Below are positions 38,313 through 48,300 of a stretch of DNA of 64,000 bases, piece by piece; the first letter of the stretch is position 1, and the number at the start of each line of letters is the position of its first letter. This stretch comes from Fragilariopsis cylindrus CCMP1102 (Eukaryota > Bacillariophyta > Bacillariophyceae > Bacillariales > Bacillariaceae): contig FMBT01000342.1 of the NCBI GenBank assembly GCA_900095095.1, positions 221,302-285,301 of the forward strand, given 5' to 3'. Made by a program: the position numbers and the translations under genes. The notes under the pieces were generated by a model. It was not told the DNA's origin and ran no database searches. It was given only the letters and a program-made list of their open reading frames with translations.

Positions 38313-39371
38313 ATGATGTTTCAAAGATCCACCCTCATCGCAATCCTTTCTCTCTCCGGTCTGTCCAACGTAAATGCATTCAGTAATATCCGTACGACGA
38401 GACAAGTAGTTGCTAACCATGTCAATCAATTTAACGTTGCTGATATGCGATTACCGTTACGTTCCACATGTTTGAGAATGGCGGAAGAAGACAGTAGTCA
38501 AGAATCTACTGAAGAAACTGAAAGTGGTGATGGTGTTACAGCGGTAACGGGTGCTACTGATATTCTTAGCTCTCCTGCATTTTTAAAACGAAAGTTAGAA
38601 GTTCTTGAAACCGATATTACAATTCGGAGGAAGAATTAGCAAAGGCTATGGAACGGTTGGAGGTTGCGAAAGAAGAATGGGGACCGCAATTTGATAACCT
38701 TAGTAGAGAGGTTAGTACCGAGTTAAATGACATGATGTGTTTGGCCTGTTTTTGTTTTTGGGACCCTCGTGTTCACAGTTAAATTGCATGTAAAATTAGT
38801 TTGATTCGGTAGCCTGTCGGACTGAAAGTGTATTAAACAATATTAAACGTGTAGTGTACTAACGGTCGACCCTGTTTTTTTTTTCTCTCTTCTCTATCTG
38901 ATTGTGCCAAATTTATTTACAAAATAAAAACATAAAATACACTTGATTCGGTAGTATACCAATATTCAAGAAAGGATGACGGAACAAAATCAAGAAGGTG
39001 ACGCTGATGCCATAGTAAGAGTTGTCTCAGCAGTCTTGGACTTATTAGATACCTTTAATCGGGCCTCAGAAGTTATCATTCCAGAGACAGATACCGAAAA
39101 GGCAATTGAAGCAGCATACAAATTAGCCTATCAAGATATCATAAGTCAATTTGAAAAATTGGGAGTGACAGAAGTTGAAACAGTTGGAACAGAGTTTGAT
39201 TATGAATTACACCAAGCTGTCATGCAAATGCCTGACCCAGAGTACGAAGAAGGTTTTATCTGCAAAGAATTTCAAAAGGGATTCATCATTCTTGGCGAAG
39301 AACCAAAAGATGAAGATAAAGAACGACAGGATACTCTTATTCGTCCAGCAATGGTAGCAGTAGCTGCATAG
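38313..39371 (+). CDS. GRPE: GrpE nucleotide-exchange factor, predicted plastid form (frame broken once)
   Basis: GrpE releases ADP from DnaK/Hsp70. The N-terminus is a signal peptide ('LIAILSLSGLSNVNA') followed by 'FSNIRTTRQ', an ASAFAP-like motif with Phe at +1 and a basic transit region, which points to the plastid stroma. The body has the coiled coil 'EEELAKAMERLEVAKEEW' and 'YTNIQERMTEQN'. The GrpE core 'VLDLLDTFNRASEVI' and the 'VGTEFDYELHQAV' beta-domain follow. Exons are 38313-38710 and 38955-39371, with a 244-nt intron (GTTAGT...GGTAG). One base is missing near 38620-38626, where the frame changes just before 'SEEELAK'. Corrected length is about 271 residues. Confidence 0.85.
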
Positions 39372-40391
39372 AAATAGCAAACAAACAAAAGCAAATTAAT
39401 CGATATTGATACTTCAGAAAGTAATATAAAGTGCAGTACGTATAAATGACTTCGAACACAACATCGAAATGATAAAACTGACCAACCATATGAGAGAATA
39501 AAATACGCATATCATTAGATATAGTAGTAGTGCAGCTGTGAGGTATTCAAAATATTAGAATTGGAATAGTAACATATGATTCTTATTATATAATATTTTA
39601 CTATACATCTACCTTACAATGTCCTAAGTAGTTCATTGTACTTGTACTGTGTCTGGAAGAAACTTCTTTTGTTAATATTTCCCGTGGAATGGAAATTATT
39701 TCATTTGCACTGAGTACCATGAATAGTATCTTTACAACAGCAACGAAATTGTCAAGCTTAGCAAGGAAGATATTCTGGTGTTCGGATCGGGGATGGTGAT
39801 AATTAACCATGATGTTGTTGTACACTATGATGATTTACCTTACCATCAATTTTTGACGTGGTCTTGAGCCACAGCAGTGTATTCACATACGAGTCTATAG
39901 TCTTGTTCCTGTCATTTACATATAAATCCAATACATATTTCTTAATAGCAAAAGTAATATGATGAATGAAAAACTATGTGTACACTCAAATCGCCAATGC
40001 ATGCAACAACCAGAGACTTTCACTGGTATAAACCGGACAACAGATTTAAGAAAATAAGAATAGCATGATACAATGGCGATGAAAAAGGACACCACAATAG
40101 AAAATAGGGAAAGATGATGTATATACGGTAATATTAAATATTATGATGGTAGTTGTAAATCATACATGCACTGTGAGTCCCGTTTAATTGCCGGAGGGCC
40201 CTGTAATTTTTTGAAATATTTACATTTTTATTTATTTATTTATTTTTATTATTTGAAACATTCAGCACAAGACATCAAGACTACTGGTATGATAGTTAAA
40301 GAGTTTAAGTAAGGGTGGTCGTTTGTTAAAACAACAACAAGAACAGAAGATCGAGAGGACGGGACAGCGATTCGAGCGATATAAAAGGAAA
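39372..40391. other. Intergenic region, possible weak minus-strand exons
   Basis: About 1 kb between two plus-strand genes. A 74-codon minus-strand ORF (39601-39825), and an open stretch at about 39842-39903 flanked by a GTAAGG donor, could be exons of a small gene. The peptides match nothing I know and no clear start was found. A TTTA repeat lies near 40228-40245. Confidence 0.3.
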
Positions 40392-41909
40392 ATGGAATCC
40401 TCCAAAACAAATTCGTCTTCGTCCTCGGTATCTTCAACATCATCATCATCATCATCATCGTCGTCGTCTTCTTATCAGAATATTAGTCGTACCACACGTG
40501 ACGACATTACAGTTGAAATGACGACAACTAATAAAGTACCTAACAGGGATCAGAACATGTGGCTGTTACTTCAGCAGGTACAGGATGAAGAAGGGTCAAA
40601 TCCATCTGCCAGCTATAAATCGTCACTCTCGGTTCCCTCGAATAATAATAATCGTCGCCGTCGTCGCGATCGTAGCAGTCCTGCTCCTCAACGAGATGAT
40701 GATGATGATGATGATGATGATAAGATGATCGATCCTTCTCCTCCAGAAAAACCTTTGAAATTTAACCCGAACGAGAAAGGAACAAAGAAACAGAAACGAT
40801 GCGATTACGATTCGGATCGTTCCTACGAAGGTTTAGGTTTGGAATACCAAAGAAGTAAATTGCTTACCCCTGGTAAAAAGGACACTTTCCTTCCGTATAC
40901 CAACCGATGGAATTGTCCGGTGAAACTCGGTATGATGGTAGATTTCGACAAACAGGCAACTAAAACATCATGGGGGGATCGTCTACTATTTGAATCATTG
41001 CGAAATGAAGATGTTGATGATCTAGTTGGCTTGGCAACCACATTCGGAAGTGATACTAATACCAGTCAGTCACAACCAGCAACTGATGCACCACCAGTCT
41101 TTCAAGATCCACAAAAACACAATCCGCTTCTACTGTTACAAAGCGATTCTCCGCTTCCTCCATCGTATATCGACTACATTAAATCAAGGGCTGTGCAACA
41201 GCTTCGTCAAAACGATTGCAATATCAAAAACTATAAGAAAAATAATCTTGAATCGTTTGACACCTCCGCAGCCGTCGCAATGGGTATGTACTTAGAGGAA
41301 TGTATTACCGCATCACTTTTGCCACTGGCGGGATTGCACGTAGTAAGGTGTCGTGCTATTGAGAACATGACATTAGCAGAAATCGAATTTGGCACCATGT
41401 CTGCACCTACCACCAGTAGCAACAACAACATCAACGACGATGATGATAATGATGACAACCCAATCTGTAACGTTTATAATGTTGACGATGATGATTCATA
41501 TGCTCTCAAGCAAACCGTCCTTCATCCCATTACAGGAGAAAAAGTCCATCTGGATATGAATAAAATCCAATGGAAAGATGAAAAATCCTTCGAAGAATGG
41601 ACTCTCCCACCCGAAGAGGCAATCCTCAAACTTCGTGAACAAGAAATGCTTTCGAAAGAAGCTTCTTACCATTTCGTCCCTGAAGCGTCTCGATCCTGGA
41701 ATTGTCCTGTTCCCGATGAAACAAACGATAGTTTGAATACTGCTGAAAGAGATCAAAGTTCAACCTTTGCTATGCGTCACAACGTCAATCCAAGCGCTGT
41801 TGTTGCTAATTGGGAAATCTTTGATATATTTATGACACCAGCGAATGCCCTTGTTGCGCAACAACAACAACAGCCACCACCACCACCGCAAAACACATCA
41901 ACAGAATAG
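40392..41909 (+). CDS. Uncharacterised protein with paired WNCPV motifs
   Basis: Not recognised. The 505-residue product starts with Ser-rich and Asp-rich low complexity (codons from TCA/GAT repeats). Two similar words lie in the first and last thirds: 'RWNCPVKLG' and 'SWNCPVPDE'. The middle has a helical stretch 'AVAMGMYLEECITASLLPL' and a conserved-looking 'VLHPITGEKVHLDMNKIQW'. No signal peptide or membrane helix; probably nuclear or cytosolic. The ATG at 40392 is the first Met codon in an ORF open from about 40323. It ends with poly-Gln/Pro. It converges on USP39 with 148 bp between stops. Confidence 0.55.
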   Translation: MESSKTNSSSSSVSSTSSSSSSSSSSSYQNISRTTRDDITVEMTTTNKVPNRDQNMWLLLQQVQDEEGSNPSASYKSSLSVPSNNNNRRRRRDRSSPAPQRDDDDDDDDDKMIDPSPPEKPLKFNPNEKGTKKQKRCDYDSDRSYEGLGLEYQRSKLLTPGKKDTFLPYTNRWNCPVKLGMMVDFDKQATKTSWGDRLLFESLRNEDVDDLVGLATTFGSDTNTSQSQPATDAPPVFQDPQKHNPLLLLQSDSPLPPSYIDYIKSRAVQQLRQNDCNIKNYKKNNLESFDTSAAVAMGMYLEECITASLLPLAGLHVVRCRAIENMTLAEIEFGTMSAPTTSSNNNINDDDDNDDNPICNVYNVDDDDSYALKQTVLHPITGEKVHLDMNKIQWKDEKSFEEWTLPPEEAILKLREQEMLSKEASYHFVPEASRSWNCPVPDETNDSLNTAERDQSSTFAMRHNVNPSAVVANWEIFDIFMTPANALVAQQQQQPPPPPQNTSTE

Positions 41910-42057
41910 AATGATCTTTTATTATACTCTTTCCTATATTGTGGCGAGTATATAAATTAAAATAAGCACAAAATATAATTAATTTGAATTAACTTTTTCC
42001 ATGATTGCGTCTACGGTATTTTATATTTAGGTCCTATTAAGTATTAAGACACCTATC

Positions 42058-43923
42058 TCACTTCGACAAATCTATTTGCTGTGACGACTTTCTTTCGAAG
42101 ATTAGCACATAGCTCTCCGAAACTCCGATTAGTTGTGGCATTGTTTCTTCAACGTGTAGATCCTGGGTCTCGAACCATTGGTTTGTATTTTTATGGCAGA
42201 CGTGACATTTGTATGAACCATCCTGCAACGGATCGTGTTTCCCTTCTCTTCCCACATCAGCAGGTAAATTGTGTGTAATATTGGCAACAAGATCGTACTT
42301 GTCGGCCAGTAAGTCCGGCAAACTCTTACACACAAAGTCAACAGTAGCTTCCACCAGATCAGATTTTTCCAAAGCATGAGCTGCAATATCTTCTCTTCCG
42401 TACTTTTTTAACAATGTTTGAAGTTCTTTCACATTCATGGCCCGCACTTTCGTCTCGGTCGGTGGAGATTGCTTCCCGTCTTTCGGAAATGTATAAGAAC
42501 TTAGATCCAAGTTTTTCACAGGAAACGCCACAATTGTAGGATTCTTTTCTCGAGAGTAATTGTTTGTTTTGAAGCGGGCTAAATGCAATACTAGGTAGGG
42601 AGGTAATTTTTGCAATCGATATCGTTTGCGTTGCGCTACTCCACTTTTGCTAATTGCTACTGAAAAGTTAACTCCGTCGAATTTCTTCATCACGGACACC
42701 AGGGGTTCCTGTGGAATTACAAGTCCACCATCTTCATCACGAAAAAGCGGCTTCTCTGGAATATCTAAGGTTAGTTGTAAAAAATTAGTCTCCATCGCCG
42801 TTCCATCTACATTGGGGTCGATACTACTTAAGCCGTTTGACTTTGGTTTTTCTGTTGTTGTTGTCGTTTCATCCTCGTGGTCTTCTAGTTCCATCGCATT
42901 ATTATCACTATTTACATTGTCTATATTGTTTGTGTTATTCCCTTCTTTCAATTCTGTTACCTCTGAGACAATGTATTTCCTTTGTTGTCTTGTCGTTACC
43001 TCTATCTTTCCCTGAAAGGTACGATACACAATGGACGATCCTGGTTTCCTCGTTCCACCCAAACCGATGTGTAATTGATTTAAGAACCATGCCATAAATT
43101 CTCCCACCTCCGATTGATGACCAACTTGAAATCTCTTCTTGGACGCTCTACTAACGGCTTGAATTAGCATGTGAGGATCGACATTGGATTTGAAACGTTT
43201 GTTACTCCACATTTTTCGGATAAGTTCTCCAAAACATTTAGCCAGATCTGATATCCGATGGGGTGGTTTCTGTTTTTTGTTGTCGTTTTTTTTCTTGTTG
43301 TTCTTCCTACTGATGTTGTCGTTGTTGGCGGGAGGAACAAATGTATCCCTATGACTAAGTCTAAGAAAATAATCACGTAGTGGTCGTACATGAGCCAGAG
43401 CTTGGATCGTACTGTTAATGTAATCTGTCTTATGTAGATTATTTAATCCAACAAATCCCGGTAGGTACCGTCTTCCAAATAAATCTCGAGCTAAACCTGT
43501 ATTGGAATCAATTTTTTGTATGTCATCTTCTGAAAATGTCGGATGAAGTGCGGTAGAAACATCTTTTAATGACGGATCTTTGATTTCATAATCATCAGGC
43601 AAACAATGGAATGTACCTTTCGTAAGATGAACGTATACGAAATGTCCTTCATCGACTGAATGAGTGTATGCAGGTGTATGTTGTCCTTTCCCCCGAAAGA
43701 ATTTCCCGCATACTAAACAACCATAAACGTGTGGTCCAGTTTCTAATGAAACCGAACACGATGGTTCAAAATCAAAATCAAGAATTGATCGTTGAATTGT
43801 ATCTAGATACGGACAGATAATAACAGCCTCTTCTGTAGAGACTGCAGGTTCCTTAATTTTTCCCTCACCGCCGCCTCCTCCGCTGATGTCCCCTGATTTA
43901 CGCTTATTGTTGGAGTTGTCCAT
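42058..43923 (-). CDS. USP39: USP39/Sad1, U4/U6.U5 tri-snRNP-associated inactive ubiquitin hydrolase
   Basis: USP39 is a catalytically dead ubiquitin-protease fold needed for tri-snRNP stability in the nucleus. The N-terminal ZnF-UBP has 'CSVSLETGPHVYGCLVCGK' and 'HTPAYTHSVDEGHF'. The USP fold begins with 'GFVGLNNLHKTDYINSTIQ', where the active-site Cys of true USPs (box 'N.CF.N') is absent, as in all USP39 proteins. Later motifs include 'YLVLHLARF' and 'YKCHVCHKNTNQWFETQDLH'. An insert around residues 494-530 ('VKELQTLLKKYGRED' and 'EKSDLVEATV') looks like a SAP-type helical motif inside the fold. Single exon, 621 residues, frame intact. Confidence 0.9.
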   Translation of the reverse strand: MDNSNNKRKSGDISGGGGGEGKIKEPAVSTEEAVIICPYLDTIQRSILDFDFEPSCSVSLETGPHVYGCLVCGKFFRGKGQHTPAYTHSVDEGHFVYVHLTKGTFHCLPDDYEIKDPSLKDVSTALHPTFSEDDIQKIDSNTGLARDLFGRRYLPGFVGLNNLHKTDYINSTIQALAHVRPLRDYFLRLSHRDTFVPPANNDNISRKNNKKKNDNKKQKPPHRISDLAKCFGELIRKMWSNKRFKSNVDPHMLIQAVSRASKKRFQVGHQSEVGEFMAWFLNQLHIGLGGTRKPGSSIVYRTFQGKIEVTTRQQRKYIVSEVTELKEGNNTNNIDNVNSDNNAMELEDHEDETTTTTEKPKSNGLSSIDPNVDGTAMETNFLQLTLDIPEKPLFRDEDGGLVIPQEPLVSVMKKFDGVNFSVAISKSGVAQRKRYRLQKLPPYLVLHLARFKTNNYSREKNPTIVAFPVKNLDLSSYTFPKDGKQSPPTETKVRAMNVKELQTLLKKYGREDIAAHALEKSDLVEATVDFVCKSLPDLLADKYDLVANITHNLPADVGREGKHDPLQDGSYKCHVCHKNTNQWFETQDLHVEETMPQLIGVSESYVLIFERKSSQQIDLSK

Positions 43924-43952
43924 GATGATTCAAAATTTAATGTATTATTATA

Positions 43953-43978
43953 CTCTCTCTCTCTCTCTCTCTCTCTCT
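43953..43978. repeat. CT dinucleotide microsatellite upstream of USP39
   Basis: Perfect CT run 30-55 bp upstream of the USP39 start codon, between it and the left end of the DIRS-type element. Confidence 0.9.
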
Positions 43979-44032
43979 TTAAGTAAACGTTGTGAATTGG
44001 TTTAAGTTATTAATATAAGATTTTCCTTTTAA

Positions 44033-44210
44033 TTGACACGCAGGTCCAGCAAGTGCAGTGATGAATTCGCCTCCTGCGCGTACAACCTACGCGCAAGGAA
44101 GGCGGAGGCAGAGTGAAATAGTATACACCTATTACACTCTCATTCTTTGTCAGATTTGACCTATGTCGTCGAAAAGACTCGACTGAAGTAACCTTACTGT
44201 ATATGCTTTC
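44033..44210 (+). repeat. Split direct repeat A1 of DIRS-type element
   Basis: Starts TTGACACGCAGG and ends ATATGCTTTC. It matches A2 (60511-60690) along its length, apart from one-base indels such as TTCGCC versus TTCGGCC and CTACGCG versus CTACAGCG. Confidence 0.92.
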
Positions 44211-45385
44211 TTGGGCTACACCAACAGTAAGAGTATCAACACACACTTCACAACAGGACACAGATCAATGGAACCACCAATTTCCGTCAAAAAACTCGAC
44301 ACCAGAGCCACGACGACGCGAAAATCAATACTTGGGTGGGTTGTAGACAGTACAACACAAACATTTGAACAACGACAGCGCCATAGCACCACACTCCACA
44401 GCGGAGCAACGGTCTGCCATCGTCTGGTTCAAGAATCGACCTCCGGTCTCATAATCCTCACACCGGTACACACCGAGAGGACAACCAAAGGTGCAACGAC
44501 ACCATCAGCTCTCGCATCAATCACAATGCAAAAGCAGTAAACCAATACAGATTCGGTCCAAATTTTTGTGACAGCGCACGCCGCGCTCACGTCACCAAAA
44601 ACCAGCCAATTGCACTTAAGGACTGCCACCGGCACGTCACTTTTAGTTTTCACTTTCACTTTACTACCACATACGAGGAACAACGGAAACACCACCGCAC
44701 ACAAGCGCGCCTTTAGGGATCTCGACGCATACGTCGACGAACCTTCAAAACAGCCGGCACTACGGGCTATAAACACTATCAGCACGCGCCAGCCACTCAT
44801 ACCTTTTATCATTTACGGTTGGCTCGCCACACGCCGTCAGGCACAACTCATCGTTACGATCACCTTTTAACATGATAAGGCAAAACGCGAAACACCTTTT
44901 CGCTCACAAATCACATGTGGTTTCTCCACCTGCTACCACGGGAAAGAGACAATGCCGGAATCAAACTTCCATTCCAACGCTCGACACCAGCGTACGATAA
45001 ATTCAACGCCACCGTACAAATTCAACGCCGGAGTGAATCCTTATATGCCGCTTATTTCAAATTCACGAATGTTCTAAGTACAACAACATTGCAACAAATT
45101 TGCTACAACCATATAGGGAACGAGCACCTTTTCTGTGCACTCTCGACTCCGTCACAGGTTACATACGAACCAACGGTAGCGTCAAACGCATTAGATCACG
45201 CAAACGGAACCAACGCTTCCGTTAGAGCTATATTTCCTTGCCCTAACGCTCAAATGAACAACATTTGACAAAGATTTACTTAAAATATTCTTTTACACTC
45301 TAGTATTCCACCGAAATTTTACTTGTATTTACGTTAATCTACACGACTTTCATAGCATTTCCGTCGTTCATTTCAAACCTATTAA
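44211..45385 (+). other. DIRS leader region with RT-thumb-like fragment
   Basis: About 1.2 kb between repeat A1 and ORF1. Codons from 44268 to about 44375 read 'PPISVKKL' then 'KSILGWVVDS', closely resembling 'PPVSIKKL' and 'KEILGWLFDG' in the element's own RT ORF (about 56088-56175). It therefore seems to contain a diverged piece of a related RT gene. The remaining ORFs (44568-44870, 44915-45268) resemble nothing I know. Confidence 0.5.
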
Positions 45386-48300
45386 ATGTTCCGGTCTCCT
45401 TCTAGTCACAAAACAAACTTGACTTCAAATCAAAACCTTCTTTGCAACTCAACCAACATCAACGTTTTCTTAGCAACCATGTCTCTTCAAAACACACTTG
45501 CATCCCTCCTTTTATCTGAGGCACATCGCCCAGCACAGGACACAGCGTTGTTCAACACAGCGTCGTTCGAAACAAACTCGGAACATTTCCCCATCTCGGA
45601 TGCTTGGTGGAACACCGGATCCATTTGCGTTGCTATGCTCCAACACGAACCAGGAGTGGTAACAGCGATGATGATCGTAGGAGTTGAAGGTGACAAACGT
45701 TACGCCATCACTCTCGAGTCCACTCCGAAACTCGTCGAATTCACCACCGACGACCTGATGCAAATCCCTATGAAGTTAGCAAAAGTCAGCACCCAAAAAG
45801 ACACCAAACTTTTTGTCCCTGCATCATGCGCCAACGGCCTCCGCCGTGGTCTTCGCATTGCCCCACTCCGAACGGAGTACTTGCATTTCGCTTTCAACAA
45901 GGACGCCACCCCTCGCCATCCTCATGAATTCTACCATGCCCTGAAGGATATCAAGGACGGCAATGTCCGCATGATCCAAGCTTGGGCAAAGGCAGCTTGC
46001 CTTAAAACCAGCTCACTCACAATTCGAAGTGCAATCGAACTCTCTCCTACTATTCTGCCACAGTTTGCCGATCCAATCGCATACCAGAAGTACCGATGTT
46101 GAATTATTAGCGCGATAGTCGACCACTTCGATTAACTATCCAACAACTGTGATACAACCGAGGTGCAGTTAAATAACAGTTATGGGATATGATTCACACT
46201 TGGCTTGCTTGGCTGTAAGATCCAATACAAGACCTATCGTATCGCCCAATAATAGATGAAGATAGCTTTGAACACAAGAAACACAAACACATGCGATTAG
46301 ATCACAGGATGTAACAACATACTGCGCTCACTTTAATCTCTAACATCATTGTAACTCTAATACTAACTAGTTAACAAACTACTGTATGTATTCGTATTTA
46401 CTTCTAATAGTTAGAGATTAAAGGAAGCTACAACAACAAGTACATGATACCAACAACTCCTACCGGTTGGAACACTGTACCTAATCGTAATCGTAACAGG
46501 ATCATCAGTCCAGACGACAACGATCAAGATATCAATTACGACAACAACAACAACAACAATCCATTTGGTCTATTAGAAGATTCCGACTCCGAAGACGACG
46601 CATCGACCATCCAGTGTCACCAGTGTTGTAGAACCAGCACAAGGCAACAGCGACGCAGCATATTTAGTAGATCCGGTTTCAACGTTAAACCGTATCGTAA
46701 CTACGTCAAGCGTCCTATATTCAGGCTCAACAGACCACATCGTAACGACGTATCGAACCGTTGATATCAGTAGACAGTACTTAGAATTAGTACCTACTGT
46801 GGGAACCCAATTAGAATATACCGTATTACGTAACCAACCATATATCGATAATATATTAGAAAATTTCTACAATACAGTACCTGACGATTCACTACCAGCT
46901 CTCTACACACCACACGACGACGACGGCGACACGGCATCAACTGTATCGATATCCAGCATTGGCAGTATGGGAAAGGATCTACCATCGATCGATGATCACC
47001 TAGGCCGGGAATACCAATCACCAGAAAGGAGCAACTTCAACTTTGCTGATGCTGTAGTATTCCGGGAGGCATTAGGTAATGCACTAGAAGGATGCCAACA
47101 CACCGAAAGAGATGCAGGACATGCATATCTGGTGGATACCCTGAAGCGCAACTGCGAGAGATACGGAGATGATCTTGCCCGACTCCCACCACCGGCAAAG
47201 AAAGTGGCCTTACCCACCGGCGATGCCAGTGGAACATGGAGAAGGTATGAAGCGCTGAAGAAGATCTACGAGAAGGAGACCCATTGGAATGCTGAAGCTC
47301 TACAAGCAACAGTAAGAAGATTCCCCGAAACCATGAAAGAGCAAATGAATGATTATGGAACACTTCCATTGAACTATACCGTCGCCTAGCTCTCAACTTC
47401 ATTGAAGGAAAGGTATCAGATCGTGTTAAGAAACAGAAAGCATATATCGATCTAATGGGGTGCATCACTGCACGAGCGTACGTGCCATCACCTGAAGGAC
47501 CGGTATCATACTTGAAGAAAATGGAACATGATAAACATTGTATCGATATCCTTTCAGGGAGTTCCAATGTTGAATTCGAATATTCGTGGGATACCCTCAT
47601 CATCAACTGCCAGACCAAGATCCGTAGTAGTGGGAGCCACAACAACACGTATCTCCGATTGATTGAAGACAAGTGGGAAGCCGATATGCTACACAAACCA
47701 GTCATCGGTCGATGGAAACGGTTTAAGCAGCTATACATCAAGGAATGCAGAAACTAACCGAAGATGGTATTGACAATAGTGCCATGAGTGTTCAACAAGC
47801 CCTCATCGCCCGCGTCGACGCATTTGAATCAAAATACGAGACAGAAGTGCAAACCCTCAATAACAACCAACTACATTTGGAGACTGCCTTCCAATCTTCA
47901 AGCGTCCCATCGGTCGTTGACACCGACGGTACCGGTACTGTATCAGGATCCATTTCGGGTACTGCTGCATCCGGTATGCAGTTAGCTGCAATGTCCGATC
48001 TACTCCGTGAAGTGAAGGCTCTAAAAGCTGAAATCAATACCATGAAATCAACCAATACTGGTGGTGGAAAAGGAGGAAGGAAGGAAAAGGCAACTAAGGA
48101 ATTGTACAACGTATGGCGCCAGTGGAAGTTCTGGTGCTACTCGTGTGGCTGTAACTTGAACCATGACAGCAAAGGTTGCCATTCATTCAAGAAAAAGAAA
48201 GACCATAAAGATGAAGCGACCATGCAAAATCCTATGGGAGGTAATGAATCCAGGAACGAGTTCCATAACAAGTGGTGGAGCCCAGTAGATCATAAGCCGT

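Noticed and set aside
39601-39825. 74-codon minus-strand ORF as a gene
   Set aside because: No recognisable family, no convincing start, and possible partner exons could not be connected. Mentioned only as a weak possibility in the intergenic entry.
44568-45268. ORFs in the DIRS leader as separate genes
   Set aside because: No recognisable motifs, different frames, and likely part of an untranslated or decayed leader.
46410-46423. Copia PBS as an initiator-Met tRNA site
   Set aside because: GTTAGAGATTAAAG does not correspond to the 3' end or anticodon half of initiator tRNA as I know it, while the match to the element's own LTR is perfect over 14 nt.
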